Positions 25,078 to 33,510 of a stretch of DNA of 64,000 nucleotides are shown piece after piece (position 1 is the first letter of the stretch; every line of letters starts with the position of its first letter). The translations under genes and the position numbers were made by a program. The notes under the pieces were generated by a model. The model saw nothing but the letters and a program-made list of their open reading frames with translations, did not search any database and was not told the origin of the DNA. The stretch comes from Hymenobacter swuensis DY53. GTDB lineage: Bacteria; Bacteroidota; Bacteroidia; Cytophagales; Hymenobacteraceae. Location: positions 3,100,001 through 3,164,000 of the forward strand of contig NZ_CP007145.1 of assembly GCF_000576555.1 (NCBI RefSeq). The letters run 5' to 3'.

Positions 25078-26046
25078 TTACTTGCCTGCTTTCTTGGTCA
25101 TGCGCACACTAGCAATACACCGGAACCCCAGCCAGTTCTGCGGGCCCTGATATGCCTGCCGCGAATCCAGCTTTAGCTCCGTAACGGAAGTTTTGAACGA
25201 GCCACCTTTAGCGAGGCCTTTCGTGGCGGTCATTTCGGCTACGTTACCGATGATGTTTTGCAGCCCGAAGCCGTTGGGTGGGCCGATAGTGGTGGACTGC
25301 AAAGGGAATTTTTCCTTGACGGGCGCGCAGTAAAACACCTGGTTACTCCCGGCCAGATAGAAGTTTTCCCGTAGGTTATAGGGCAGCTCGTACGCCGTTT
25401 CGGTGGCCGGGTGCGCCAGATGCTGCGCATCAAGGCAGGCGACTAGGTCTTCGTACTCCGCTAGTTTCTGGGGCCGGGGCTTACGGATGGAGCGGGTTTG
25501 CACCAGCTCAAACGGGCGCGGACCGGGTGGCAGGTTACCTGCAGCTGCCTGCGTCCACTCGGCCTCCGTGGGCAGGCGGTATTCCACCGTTACGTCGTAG
25601 TCGCGTAGCTCGGGGTGTTGCTTCCGGAACTCGGCTCCCTGGAAATAGCCTTTGTTTACCATTACACTGCGCCAGTGGCAGTAGGCCCGTGCCTGCTCAT
25701 ACGTAATTCCGGTGGCTGGATGAAAGCGGTACGCCGGAGCCCGAAAGTAGGACTGGGGCGGGGTGGCCTGCTCAGGGTCGGGCACAGGTTGCCAGCCGGT
25801 GGAATCCGGCAGTTGCGTCCGGTAAAAGGCCAGCGCCGAGTCGCGGCGGATAAAATGCAGATACTCCAACCAGTGTAGGTTAGCTACTTCGGCCTCATCC
25901 ATGAACAGGTTTTCAGCTACGCGGGCGGTACCGGGCGGTTCGGGCAAAGCTGGCGTGCCGGCAGCAGGGCGGTTGTTTTGAGCGGCCACGGTAAGCGGCA
26001 ACGCCAGCAGGAGAAACGTGAGTTGGAGCGGATGTAGCAGCTTCAT
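25078..26046 (-). CDS. SUMF1/EgtB/PvdO-family (formylglycine-generating-like) secreted protein
   Basis: The 322-residue protein has a signal peptide (MKLLHPLQLTFLLLALPLTVAAQ). The sulfatase-modifying-factor fold is recognisable from EAEVANLHWLEYLHF, GITYEQARAYCHWRS, VEYRLPTEAEWTQAAAG and NIIGNVAEMTATKGLAKGGSF, ending GPQNWLGFRCIA. Catalytic formylglycine enzymes need a specific Cys pair that is not evident here, so this is probably a non-enzymatic relative of the GldJ/GldK type, which are gliding and type IX secretion components in this phylum. It is not next to other gld genes. No sulfatase gene is in the window. Confidence 0.78.
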   Translation of the reverse strand: MKLLHPLQLTFLLLALPLTVAAQNNRPAAGTPALPEPPGTARVAENLFMDEAEVANLHWLEYLHFIRRDSALAFYRTQLPDSTGWQPVPDPEQATPPQSYFRAPAYRFHPATGITYEQARAYCHWRSVMVNKGYFQGAEFRKQHPELRDYDVTVEYRLPTEAEWTQAAAGNLPPGPRPFELVQTRSIRKPRPQKLAEYEDLVACLDAQHLAHPATETAYELPYNLRENFYLAGSNQVFYCAPVKEKFPLQSTTIGPPNGFGLQNIIGNVAEMTATKGLAKGGSFKTSVTELKLDSRQAYQGPQNWLGFRCIASVRMTKKAGK

Positions 26047-26219
26047 AAATGTTACTAGCGGAGCAGGCCGGGAGCACCACGCAGACCGGCAGACCGCAAG
26101 ATATCATCCAGACTGTTGTCATGACTCCGGACAATGTTTTCTGCCTGCTTATCCCTTCTTTTTCAGCTGAATCCAGCCAGAATGCGTATTTCCTGCAACA
26201 TATTCTTTTCTTCTGATCT

Positions 26220-26648
26220 ATGTGGATTGTCTTTTCGTTGCTGGCAGCTTTGTCAGCAGCTGTAGTAGTGACGCTTTCCAAAATCGGGGTTAAAAACCTT
26301 GAATCCAGCGTGGCCTTCGCCATTCAGTCGGTACTGATTGTGACGGTAGCGTGGAGTGTGGTGGCATGGCAGGGCCATCTGGGGCAGGTACAGCAAATTG
26401 ACCGCCGTACTTGGCTGTTTCTCATTGCAGCCGGCATTATTACCTGCGCCTCTTCGTTGTTCTCCTTTCAGGCCCTGAAACTAGGGCAGGCCTCCCGCAC
26501 CTCGTCCTTCGACAAGATTTCGCTGGTATTTTCCATCCTGCTGGCCGTATTCTTCCTGAAGGAAAAAATAACCTGGCAAGTAATACTGGGAGCCACTCTA
26601 ATGGCCGGCGGGGCTGTGCTGATTGCATTTACTAAGCCGGCAGAATAA
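26220..26648 (+). CDS. Half-size EamA/DMT-family membrane transporter
   Basis: This is a 142-residue protein with four or five hydrophobic helices (residues 1-20, 32-50, 67-88, 95-115, 120-138). The EamA pattern is seen in LVFSILLAVFFLKEKITWQVILGATLMAGGAVLIA. Most DMT carriers have two such domains (about 300 residues). Single-domain members (COG2510-like) exist and would need to dimerise. Substrate is unknown. The gene is divergent from the SUMF1-like gene and convergent with the quinone reductase gene. Confidence 0.8.
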   Translation: MWIVFSLLAALSAAVVVTLSKIGVKNLESSVAFAIQSVLIVTVAWSVVAWQGHLGQVQQIDRRTWLFLIAAGIITCASSLFSFQALKLGQASRTSSFDKISLVFSILLAVFFLKEKITWQVILGATLMAGGAVLIAFTKPAE

Positions 26649-26660
26649 GGTAAACCAGTG

Positions 26661-26707
26661 AGGCCGCAACACAACACGGGCAGGTAGCATATGTTGCGTT
26701 GCGGCCT
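26661..26707. terminator. Bidirectional hairpin between convergent genes
   Basis: Arms 26661-26675 and 26693-26707 (AGGCCGCAACACAAC) pair at 14 of 15 positions around a 17-nt loop, between the convergent stops at 26648 and 26715. Confidence 0.65.
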
Positions 26708-26714
26708 TATCTGC

Positions 26715-27659
26715 TCACACCGTCAGCACAATTTTGCCGGCGGCGCGTCCGGTTTCACTGTAGCGGTGGGCCTCGGCGGTTTCCTGCAAGGGAAACGTTC
26801 TATCAATAATTACCCGCACAGTACCCGCTTGCAGCCAAGCCGATATCAGGGCCAGATCAGCGCCCCGCTCTTTGGCGAAAAATACGTGCGACGATTTCGT
26901 GGAAAAGGCCGTGGCCAGTTTATCCGTGATGATGGCGGCGGGCTCGGGCGTGGTGGTCACGTAGCGGCCATTGCGGCGCAATGCGTGCTGGCAGGCGGTG
27001 TAACTGCTTTTGCCCACGGCATCAAAAATCAGGTCGTAGTGGCTTAGGTCTTTGGTGAAGTCGTGCTCGTGGTGGTCCAGTACTCGGTCGGCCCCCAGAC
27101 TACGCACCAGTTCAGCATTATCGGGGCCGCACACGCCGGTCACTTCACCGGCACCCAATGCTTTGGCTATCTGCACCGCAAACGTTCCTACGCCTCCCGA
27201 AGCTCCGTTAATCAGCACCCGGTCGCCAGATAGTAGCTGGCCATGTTGGTACAGGGCCTGAAATGCCGTGAGGGCGGCCAGTGGCACGGCTCCGGCTTCC
27301 TCAAAGGTGAGGTTGGCAGGAATGAAAGCAGCCACCGTTTCAGCCAGCAAGGCACATTCCGCGTTGCCGCCCCCTACGCCGTCGTTGGGCATGCCGTATA
27401 CCCGGTCACCTATTTTGAAGCGGGTTATATTAGCTCCTACGGCCACTACCTCGCCGGCCACGTCGCGGCCTGGAATCTTAGGGAATTTTTGCCCCGTTAT
27501 CAGCTTCATATCGCCCTGGCGCACTTTCCAGTCGATTGGGTTGATGCTGCTGGCCCGCACACGCACCAGAATCTGGTCGGCTTTGGGCGTGGGCTTGGGC
27601 TGTTCGCCGTAGCGCAGCACGTCGGCAGAGCCGTATTCTTCGAAATAGATGGCGTTCAT
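26715..27659 (-). CDS. NADP-dependent quinone oxidoreductase / zinc-independent alcohol dehydrogenase
   Basis: The protein is 314 residues from ATG 27659 (MNAIYFEEYGSADVLRYGE). A 120-codon open extension upstream to 28019 is antisense to the next gene and is not coding. It belongs to the zeta-crystallin/QOR branch of the medium-chain dehydrogenases. It has KFPKIPGRDVAGEVVAVG, the linker LPLAALTAFQALYQHGQL, and the nucleotide-binding GASGGVGTFAVQIAKALGAGEVTGV. The structural zinc Cys cluster of classical alcohol dehydrogenases is absent. It probably reduces quinones or enones with NADPH in the cytoplasm. No operon partner is seen. Confidence 0.88.
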   Translation of the reverse strand: MNAIYFEEYGSADVLRYGEQPKPTPKADQILVRVRASSINPIDWKVRQGDMKLITGQKFPKIPGRDVAGEVVAVGANITRFKIGDRVYGMPNDGVGGGNAECALLAETVAAFIPANLTFEEAGAVPLAALTAFQALYQHGQLLSGDRVLINGASGGVGTFAVQIAKALGAGEVTGVCGPDNAELVRSLGADRVLDHHEHDFTKDLSHYDLIFDAVGKSSYTACQHALRRNGRYVTTTPEPAAIITDKLATAFSTKSSHVFFAKERGADLALISAWLQAGTVRVIIDRTFPLQETAEAHRYSETGRAAGKIVLTV

Positions 27660-27786
27660 GGAGAAAGGGAATAGGGAAAAGACTACTAGAAACAGCCGGT
27701 GTGGGTCCGAATCAGCCTGATTTTGCCACTGTACGCAACTTGGCTGCTCAGGGCTGCCGGTCAACCTTTCTTCAAGCATTTTGCGT

Positions 27787-28365
27787 ATGTTGGCGCAGGT
27801 ATTTCTCCCATCTTTAGCCGCGCCCTCCGTGACGCCGACGCTACACCCCGAGTTGTGGGAGAAAATCAGCCGCTTTGAGCTGGATGACCCGGCGGCGGCC
27901 CTGTCGTTTACCGACCGGCTGGCTCGTGAAAACGGCTGGTCCCTACCCTTTACCCTCCAAGCAGTAGAGGAGTACAAGCGCTTCATGTTCCTGCTGTGCG
28001 TGACGGACCACCCGCTCACGCCCTCCGATGCGGTGGATCAGGTCTGGCATCTACACCTGCTGTACACCCGCTCCTACTGGATCGATTTCTGCCAGTATAC
28101 GCTGGAGCGGCCCGTTCATCATGGGCCCACGCGCGGCGGCTCGCCAGAGCAGGCCAAGTTCGACGGCTGGTATACCTACACCCTTACGCAGTACGCGGAG
28201 GTGTTCGGGCAGGAGCCGCCCGTTGCGGTGTGGCCGTCGCTGGCCATCCGGTTTCGGGCCGCGCGTTTCTGCCGCGTTGATTTACGCACGCATTGGCTGT
28301 TACCAAGCTTTCTTTTTTATGGCGTCCGAAGTAGCCTTCGCCTTTCCCCAGGCCCGCCCCACTGA
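27787..28365 (+). CDS. Glycine-rich-domain-like protein (GRDP/PF07173 type)
   Basis: The protein is 192 residues from ATG 27787 (MLAQVFLPSLAAPSVTPTL); a TTG two codons earlier is not preferred. It has the hallmark of the family: VDQVWHLHLLYTRSYWIDFC, with the W-H-x-H motif preceded by the EYKRFMFLL helix and followed by HHGP and a FDGWYTYTLTQYAEVFG segment. No signal or membrane segment is seen. Function is unknown; bacterial members often sit beside a protein with a Cys/Gly-rich tail. Here that partner starts at 28319 and overlaps this gene by 47 bp in another frame, which points to tight co-expression. Confidence 0.78.
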   Translation: MLAQVFLPSLAAPSVTPTLHPELWEKISRFELDDPAAALSFTDRLARENGWSLPFTLQAVEEYKRFMFLLCVTDHPLTPSDAVDQVWHLHLLYTRSYWIDFCQYTLERPVHHGPTRGGSPEQAKFDGWYTYTLTQYAEVFGQEPPVAVWPSLAIRFRAARFCRVDLRTHWLLPSFLFYGVRSSLRLSPGPPH

Positions 28366-29158
28366 GTTGCTGGCGCTGCTGGCCGATACCACCCCGCCAC
28401 TACGGCAGCTGCTGCGGCTCACGTTTCTGGATTTGCTGCGCCAGCGGGTATTGCTGCTGGAAGAACGCGCCTCGCAGCCCAATCCGCGCGACCCAGCTAC
28501 GGTAGTACGCTACGTACAGCCGGGGCCGGCCATGACTGCTTACCAGCCCCGACCTTACGAGGCGCTGCTGCTCCGGCCATTTTTGACGCAGGGTTTCGGG
28601 CAGTTGCAGCTACGACATTTTGTCAAAATGGCCTACGAGCAGGCCCTCACCGGCAGCTGGTACGCGGGCATTATCCGGCGGGCCGAGCCGTTGCAGCCGC
28701 TTTACCAGGCCGCGTGGTGGCGACGGTGGCTGGATTTACCGCTGCTGACACCTGCCGGAGCCCTCCTGCGCGAACAGGTGCACCAAGAGTTATACCAGCA
28801 CGACAGCCGCCTTAATCAGCTCGCCCGCCACGATGCGGAAGCGGCCCTGCAACTGGCCGAGGACCTCGGGGGGCTGTTGTTTTTGCTGCCCACATTCCGC
28901 TCCCCGGTGGGACATGCACTCGACCAGGAACTGCACCGCGTGCAGCGCGAGCAAACAGTTATAACTGCCGACGGCGGCAGTACCTACGACTCTTGGGAGA
29001 ACTGCGGCCACCACTTCGACAGTTGCGCCGATGCAGCCGGCGGCGACCACGGCGGCTCCGGCTGCGGGAGTGACTCCGGCTGTGGTGGTGACTCCGGCTG
29101 TGGTGGTGACTCCGGCTGTGGTGGTGACTCCGGCTGTGGTGGTTGCGGTGGCGATTAG
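28319..29158 (+). CDS. Hypothetical protein with Asp-Ser-Gly-Cys-Gly-Gly repeat tail
   Basis: The protein is 279 residues from ATG 28319 (MASEVAFAFPQARPTELLAL); a longer frame to 28028 lies inside the upstream gene and is not needed. Residues 1-215 are mainly helical, rich in Leu, Arg and Gln, with no clear family match. Residues 230-279 are His, Asp, Cys and Gly rich and contain (D-S-G-C-G-G)n repeats, about nine Cys in all. The layout recalls TIGR04222-type proteins, which have a helical part and end in a Gly/Cys tail and often neighbour GRDP-like proteins, but no membrane helix is visible here. The tail could bind metal or be matured by an unknown enzyme. Function is unknown. Confidence 0.7.
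   Translation: MASEVAFAFPQARPTELLALLADTTPPLRQLLRLTFLDLLRQRVLLLEERASQPNPRDPATVVRYVQPGPAMTAYQPRPYEALLLRPFLTQGFGQLQLRHFVKMAYEQALTGSWYAGIIRRAEPLQPLYQAAWWRRWLDLPLLTPAGALLREQVHQELYQHDSRLNQLARHDAEAALQLAEDLGGLLFLLPTFRSPVGHALDQELHRVQREQTVITADGGSTYDSWENCGHHFDSCADAAGGDHGGSGCGSDSGCGGDSGCGGDSGCGGDSGCGGCGGD
29072..29143 (+). repeat. Four perfect 18-bp tandem repeats encoding DSGCGG
   Basis: The unit GACTCCGGCTGTGGTGGT occurs four times without change (29072, 29090, 29108, 29126), preceded by a diverged copy at 29054. It encodes the Cys/Gly tail of the 28319 protein. Perfect identity at the DNA level implies recent expansion or slippage and copy-number variability. Confidence 0.95.
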
Positions 29159-29188
29159 GCCGCCAGCCACAGTAACCTAATCGCCACC
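29147..29188 (+). terminator. Hairpin overlapping the stop codon of the Cys/Gly-tail gene
   Basis: The perfect 13-bp arms 29147-29159 (GGTGGCGATTAGG, including the stop codon) and 29176-29188 enclose a 16-nt loop. A looser T-rich stretch follows. A second weak hairpin at 29246-29274 lies before the carbonic anhydrase stop. The gap 29189-29330 holds nothing else. Confidence 0.6.
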
Positions 29189-29330
29189 AACAGTTTTACC
29201 ACCACTTTTTAGCATCAGATACATACTTGCCATAGACGCAAAAAACCGCCCTACCCAATGGATAGGACGGTTCCACACATCGAAAGCGCACTCCCCTCAG
29301 ACTACGCCCGATGATGCTGGAGCGGCAGGC

Positions 29331-30095
29331 TTAGCTGGCCTGACGCATGGTTTCTTTGCCTGCTTTTTTGGTTTCCTTTGCCGCTTCGTCCGTCAGCTCG
29401 GGTTTGCTGGCGGTGAGGCCGGGCTGCTCCACTTCCTTTTCCAGCACTTTGGCGGCATGCTGCATAGCGTGGGTGCCGTAGATGTGCTCCAGCTCCGCAA
29501 TCAGGTTGTCCTCTACCTGCAGATCTTTCAGCAGGCCTTCTTTGATATCGTACACCAACCCGTGCAAACGAGGTGGTTTGGCACCTTTGCGGGCGTTCTG
29601 AATAATGCTGGTCTTGGCGAGGTTGCGCACCTGCTCAATCACATTTAGCTCTACTAGCCGACGCAGACGGGCATCGTCGTCCTTGATGCGCAGGAACTCC
29701 ATTTCGTGCATCCGGATGACGTCGCGGATATTGGTCAGCCAGCCATCAATGAGGCCGTACTGCTTGTTGCTGGCCGCTGCTGCCACGCCGCCGCAGCCGT
29801 AGTGGCCTACCACCATTATATCCTCTACACCCAGCACTTCCACCGCGTATTGCAGCACCGACAGCAGGTTGTAATCGGTGTGGATAACGAGGTTGGCAAT
29901 GTTCCGATGCACAAACATTTCGCCAGGCCCGGTACCGGTGATGGCCGAGGCCGGCACCCGCGAATCGGAGCAGCCAATGAACAGGTATCTGGGCTTTTGG
30001 CCGTCGGCCAGCCGGTTGAAGAAGTCCGGGTCCTTGGCCCGCTTCTCTTCAACCCACTTGCGGTTATTATCCAGAATTGGTTCGATGCCTGTCAT
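29331..30095 (-). CDS. can: Beta-class carbonic anhydrase
   Basis: The 254-residue protein has all the zinc and catalytic residues of the beta class: C42 and D44 in GCSDSRVPA, H98 and C101 in GHYGCGG, plus the R46 partner of D44. Segments FVHRNIANLV and VDGWLTNIRDV are usual. An extra C-terminal tail (about 35 residues, Lys/Glu/Thr rich) is longer than in the E. coli enzyme. It interconverts CO2 and bicarbonate in the cytoplasm. It lies 116 bp downstream of the SulP transporter gene on the same strand, a known pairing for bicarbonate uptake. No promoter is obvious in the spacer, so it is probably co-transcribed with sulP. Confidence 0.93.
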   Translation of the reverse strand: MTGIEPILDNNRKWVEEKRAKDPDFFNRLADGQKPRYLFIGCSDSRVPASAITGTGPGEMFVHRNIANLVIHTDYNLLSVLQYAVEVLGVEDIMVVGHYGCGGVAAAASNKQYGLIDGWLTNIRDVIRMHEMEFLRIKDDDARLRRLVELNVIEQVRNLAKTSIIQNARKGAKPPRLHGLVYDIKEGLLKDLQVEDNLIAELEHIYGTHAMQHAAKVLEKEVEQPGLTASKPELTDEAAKETKKAGKETMRQAS

Positions 30096-30211
30096 ATGGA
30101 GTGGATGGGTAAACGGGTGACTTGTTGATTGAGCAAAGGGCTGAATAGCTACGTATCGGAAGCAGAACTATTTGTTAGGCCTTTATCCGTTTGTTCATCC
30201 AGCAGTTTGTG

Positions 30212-31819
30212 CTAATGGCCCAGCACCTGAACCTGCGGAATGGCCCGCAACTCCAGCTGAATCCCGCGTTCCGGGGCCGAGAGGCGGAAGTTCTCAATGG
30301 CTTCCAGCACATCGTAATCAATGAACGAGGAGTCGGAGCCGTCAATAAGCACGTTGGTGTCGTTGGGCAGCTCATCCAGTACTTTCACGATGCTGGCCTT
30401 GTTGAGAAAGGATACCTGCTCCGATAACTTGAGATGGACGGGTCCCGCCTGCTGCGAGGCTGGTTTACTCAGGAAATACGCCGACTCATAATTGGCCTTC
30501 AGAATGTAGAAGATGCCAATGGCCAGACCAACCGTCACGCCTTTCAGCAGGTCAGTGAACAGAATGGCCAGAATAGTGACGATAAACGGCAGGAACTGCT
30601 GCCATCCCAAACGCCACTGCGTAACATATAGGGCGGGTTTCGTGAGTTTGTAGCCGACCACCAGCAGCACCGCAGCCAGCGCCGAGTAAGGCACCTGGTT
30701 CAAAATGGATTCCAGAAACAAGAGGCTCACCAGCAGCAGCAAGCCGTGGAAGAAGGAAGCCATACGCGTTTGCCCGCCGGCATTGATGTTAGCCGAGCTG
30801 CGCACGATAACGGCCGTAATGGGCAAGCCGCCCAGTAAGCCGCTAATGATATTGCCTGCTCCCTGCGCCATTAGCTCCCGGTTGGTAGGCGTAACGCGCT
30901 TGTGCGGGTCGAGCTTATCCACTGCTTTTACACTCAGCAAGGATTCCAGCGACGCCACCACGGCAATGGTGAAGGCTACCATCACGAAGCCCGGGTGCTT
31001 CAGTGCCGACCAGTCGGGTTTGGAAAAAGCGGCCGTAAAGTCGCGCCAAGAGGTAATATCAGGCAGATTTACTAAGTGCTGGGGTCGGATGCGCAATACC
31101 GGAGCAGCTACATCAAGCAGGTTATTAAGTCCGATGGCCAGTAGTACCACAATGAGCGCGCCAGGTATCAGCCGCAGGGACTTTACCCGCTTGACTACCC
31201 GCTCTTCCCAGAACAGCAATACGCTCAGGGATACCAGTCCGACCAACGTAGAGCCGGCTCCAATTCCCTGCATAGCCTTTTCAATGGCCGAAAAGGTGTT
31301 CTGCCCATCGAACTGCAGAAAGTTCATATCCTCAAAATAGTCGGCATCGGCCCCTATTAAGTGCGGAATCTGCTTGAGAATAAGCGTGAGGCCAATAGCG
31401 GCCAGCATTCCCCGGATGACGGACGTAGGAAAGTACAGCCCGATGATACCCGCTTTGAGCACCCCGAGAATCACCTGTATAATACCCGCAATAACCACGG
31501 CCGCCAGTACCGCCTCGAAGGACCCCAACGTACTCAGCGAAGCCAGAATGATGCTGGTGAGGCCGGCCGCCGGGCCGCTGGCACTCAACTGCGAGCCGCT
31601 CAGCCACGATACTACCACGCCCCCTACAATGCCTGCAATAACGCCAGCCAGCAACGGTGCCCCGGAGGCCAAGGAAATACCCAGGCACAGCGGCAGCGCC
31701 ACCAAGAAAACAACCAGGCCAGCTGGCAGGTCTTTACTCAGGGACTGCCACGGCGACGACGGTAAACCGGCGGGCCGCTGCATATTCGGTGTTTCGGAAA
31801 CCCGGGCAACTTTCAACAT
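30212..31819 (-). CDS. SulP-family anion (probably bicarbonate) transporter with STAS domain
   Basis: The 535-residue membrane protein begins with the SulP signature DLPAGLVVFLVALPLCLGISLASGAP and has about 11 hydrophobic helices to residue 430, including AAGLTSIILASLSTLGSFEA. The conserved SLESLLSVKAVDKLDPHKR and AQGAGNIISGLLGGLP segments are present. A C-terminal STAS domain spans about residues 430-535 (VLIDGSDSSFIDYDVLEAIENF). SulP carriers move sulfate or bicarbonate with Na+ or H+. The adjacent carbonic anhydrase favours bicarbonate. An internal ATG at 31783 is an alternative start. It is preceded by the YTAAY array at 31886-31941, so it is likely controlled by the two-component genes upstream. 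Confidence 0.9.
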   Translation of the reverse strand: MLKVARVSETPNMQRPAGLPSSPWQSLSKDLPAGLVVFLVALPLCLGISLASGAPLLAGVIAGIVGGVVVSWLSGSQLSASGPAAGLTSIILASLSTLGSFEAVLAAVVIAGIIQVILGVLKAGIIGLYFPTSVIRGMLAAIGLTLILKQIPHLIGADADYFEDMNFLQFDGQNTFSAIEKAMQGIGAGSTLVGLVSLSVLLFWEERVVKRVKSLRLIPGALIVVLLAIGLNNLLDVAAPVLRIRPQHLVNLPDITSWRDFTAAFSKPDWSALKHPGFVMVAFTIAVVASLESLLSVKAVDKLDPHKRVTPTNRELMAQGAGNIISGLLGGLPITAVIVRSSANINAGGQTRMASFFHGLLLLVSLLFLESILNQVPYSALAAVLLVVGYKLTKPALYVTQWRLGWQQFLPFIVTILAILFTDLLKGVTVGLAIGIFYILKANYESAYFLSKPASQQAGPVHLKLSEQVSFLNKASIVKVLDELPNDTNVLIDGSDSSFIDYDVLEAIENFRLSAPERGIQLELRAIPQVQVLGH

Positions 31820-31885
31820 GGGACGAGGGGAGGCAATAGAGGGCGGAGCAGTCCGGTCGGCCTTTCCAGGCCCATCGGATTAATG

Positions 31886-31941
31886 CAAGTCTACAGCCAG
31901 CTCGTTAAGACCTAATTAAAAGCAAGTTAAAAACAAATTAA
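31886..31941 (-). promoter_or_regulatory. Operator of four TTAAY repeats at 11-bp phase plus -7 element, before sulP
   Basis: Read on the minus strand, TTAAT, TTAAC, TTAAT and TTAAC begin at 31941, 31930, 31919 and 31908, each 11 bp apart. TAGACTTG (31893-31886) begins 15 bp after the last repeat. Spacing and -7 form equal those of the efflux promoters at 12038 and 13360; only the first base of the pentamer differs. The sulP ATG is 67 bp further on. The rest of the 268-bp gap (31942-32087) is AT-rich and holds no gene. Confidence 0.78.
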
Positions 31942-32087
31942 AATTTCAATTATTTGATTATCAATCAATTATCCAACATACAGTAATAGGTTACCTGCCT
32001 CATGTAAAGTTGAGCGGAGCCAAAAATCGTAACACGCTGACCGGATACAACTTATAGAATATGAAACATCGACTGTGCGTAATGACG

Positions 32088-33494
32088 TCAGACAATGGCC
32101 GTCGGCAGATTCAGGGTTACTGCTGTGCCCCGGCCCAGTTCGCTTTCCACCTTGATTTCACCTTCGTGCAGTTCCATGATTTTGGCGGTGAGGGGCAGCC
32201 CGATACCGTGGCCCGGCACGGTTCGTACAGCATCGGCCCGAAAAAAGGGCACGAATACCTGTTGGCGGTCAGCCTCCGTCATGCCCACGCCCCGGTCGCG
32301 CACGGTAAGAAGCACATGAGTGCGGGAGGTGGTGAGCGTAGCTACTACCGGAGCCAGACTACCGACTGAGAACTTGCAGGCATTTTCCAGAATATTCAGG
32401 AAGGCGGAAAGCAGCAGGGCTTCATTGCCCAGCACCCCAAACGGCACGCGGCGCGGCGCGTCGGGCGTTTCGCTGAAGTCCAGATCAATGCGGCAGGTGG
32501 GGTGGCGGCGGTGGACTTCCTCGTGCGCCTGCAGCAACAGTTCATCCAGGCGCACCAGAGTGCGCGGTACCTGCGAGGGGTCGTCGGAGGCGCGGGCAAT
32601 CTGGAGCAGGCCGTTGGTAAGGTCCTTCAGCAGGCGGGCCGCATCAAGGGTACTTTGCAGCACCCGGCGGTACTCCTGGGAGCTGCGCTCCTGTTGTAAC
32701 AGAGACACCTCCAGCTGCCCGATGATGGCCGCCAGCGGGGTACGCAGCTCGTGCGAGGCGTCGCGCACGAAGGTGCGCTGCCCCGCAAAGGCCGTCTCTA
32801 AGCGGTTGAGCAGGCTGTTGAACCGCTGGGCCAGCAACGACACCTCATCCTGCCCATCGGCCTGCGACAAGCGGCGGTGTAGGTCGGAGGCCGTGATGCT
32901 ATCCACCTCCTGAATAATGCGTTTCATGGGTTTCAGGGCCTGGCCGGCAAAGAACCACCCGCCAATACCCACTATCACGAAGGAAGCCAGCAGCCCAAAC
33001 GTGAGCACCGTGGCCAGATCCTGCAGCTTCTGGCGGCTGTCGGCATCTACTGATGAAGCTACCACCACAAAGTCGCCGCGCACGGCGTCGCGGTACAGCA
33101 GGCCCACGGTCTGGCGGTAGCTGTCCTCCAGTACCACTTCCCGGCCATCGGTGCGTACCAAGCGCAACAGATCCTGCGGTACGGCTTCGCGGCCAGCCAG
33201 CCCTTCCTCAAATACCACTTGGTTGCTGGTGTCGAAGACCCGCACTTCCTCTTCGGGCAGGGTGCGATAAAACTGCCGCAGGTAGCGCCGGTAAGAAGCC
33301 CGGCTTTCCTCATCTTCCCGCCGGGTGCCATCGAGGTAGACGTGGGCCACGATGCGGGCCCGGGCAAACAGGCTCTCACTGAATGCCTCCCGCCGCGACT
33401 GATAGGTGAAGAAGTAAATCACCGCCGAAAACAGCAGAAGCGTCACAACCAGAATAGCGGCAAACTGCAGCGTCAGGCGGGTGCGGATGGACAT
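32088..33494 (-). CDS. Sensor histidine kinase (SulP/carbonic anhydrase locus)
   Basis: The 468-residue protein has TM1 at residues 8-30, a periplasmic loop of about 130 residues, TM2 near 165-187, a HAMP domain, a HisKA domain with RDASHELRTPLAAI (phospho-acceptor H248), and a HATPase_c domain with NILENACKFS, DRGVGMTE and GHGIGLPL. It is a close relative of the kinase at 10639-11988 in length and layout, but the periplasmic loops differ. It should phosphorylate the regulator encoded just upstream. The signal is unknown; the transport genes that follow suggest inorganic carbon, pH or anion sensing. Confidence 0.9.
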   Translation of the reverse strand: MSIRTRLTLQFAAILVVTLLLFSAVIYFFTYQSRREAFSESLFARARIVAHVYLDGTRREDEESRASYRRYLRQFYRTLPEEEVRVFDTSNQVVFEEGLAGREAVPQDLLRLVRTDGREVVLEDSYRQTVGLLYRDAVRGDFVVVASSVDADSRQKLQDLATVLTFGLLASFVIVGIGGWFFAGQALKPMKRIIQEVDSITASDLHRRLSQADGQDEVSLLAQRFNSLLNRLETAFAGQRTFVRDASHELRTPLAAIIGQLEVSLLQQERSSQEYRRVLQSTLDAARLLKDLTNGLLQIARASDDPSQVPRTLVRLDELLLQAHEEVHRRHPTCRIDLDFSETPDAPRRVPFGVLGNEALLLSAFLNILENACKFSVGSLAPVVATLTTSRTHVLLTVRDRGVGMTEADRQQVFVPFFRADAVRTVPGHGIGLPLTAKIMELHEGEIKVESELGRGTAVTLNLPTAIV

Positions 33495-33510
33495 TTATGC
33501 AAGGTGGTTG

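Noticed and set aside
27660..28019. 120-codon N-terminal extension of the quinone oxidoreductase
   Set aside because: It is antisense to the GRDP-like gene and has no similarity to the family; the ATG at 27659 gives the normal start.
29072..29143. Tandem repeat considered as a CRISPR array
   Set aside because: Units are contiguous without spacers, in frame, and encode a protein tail.
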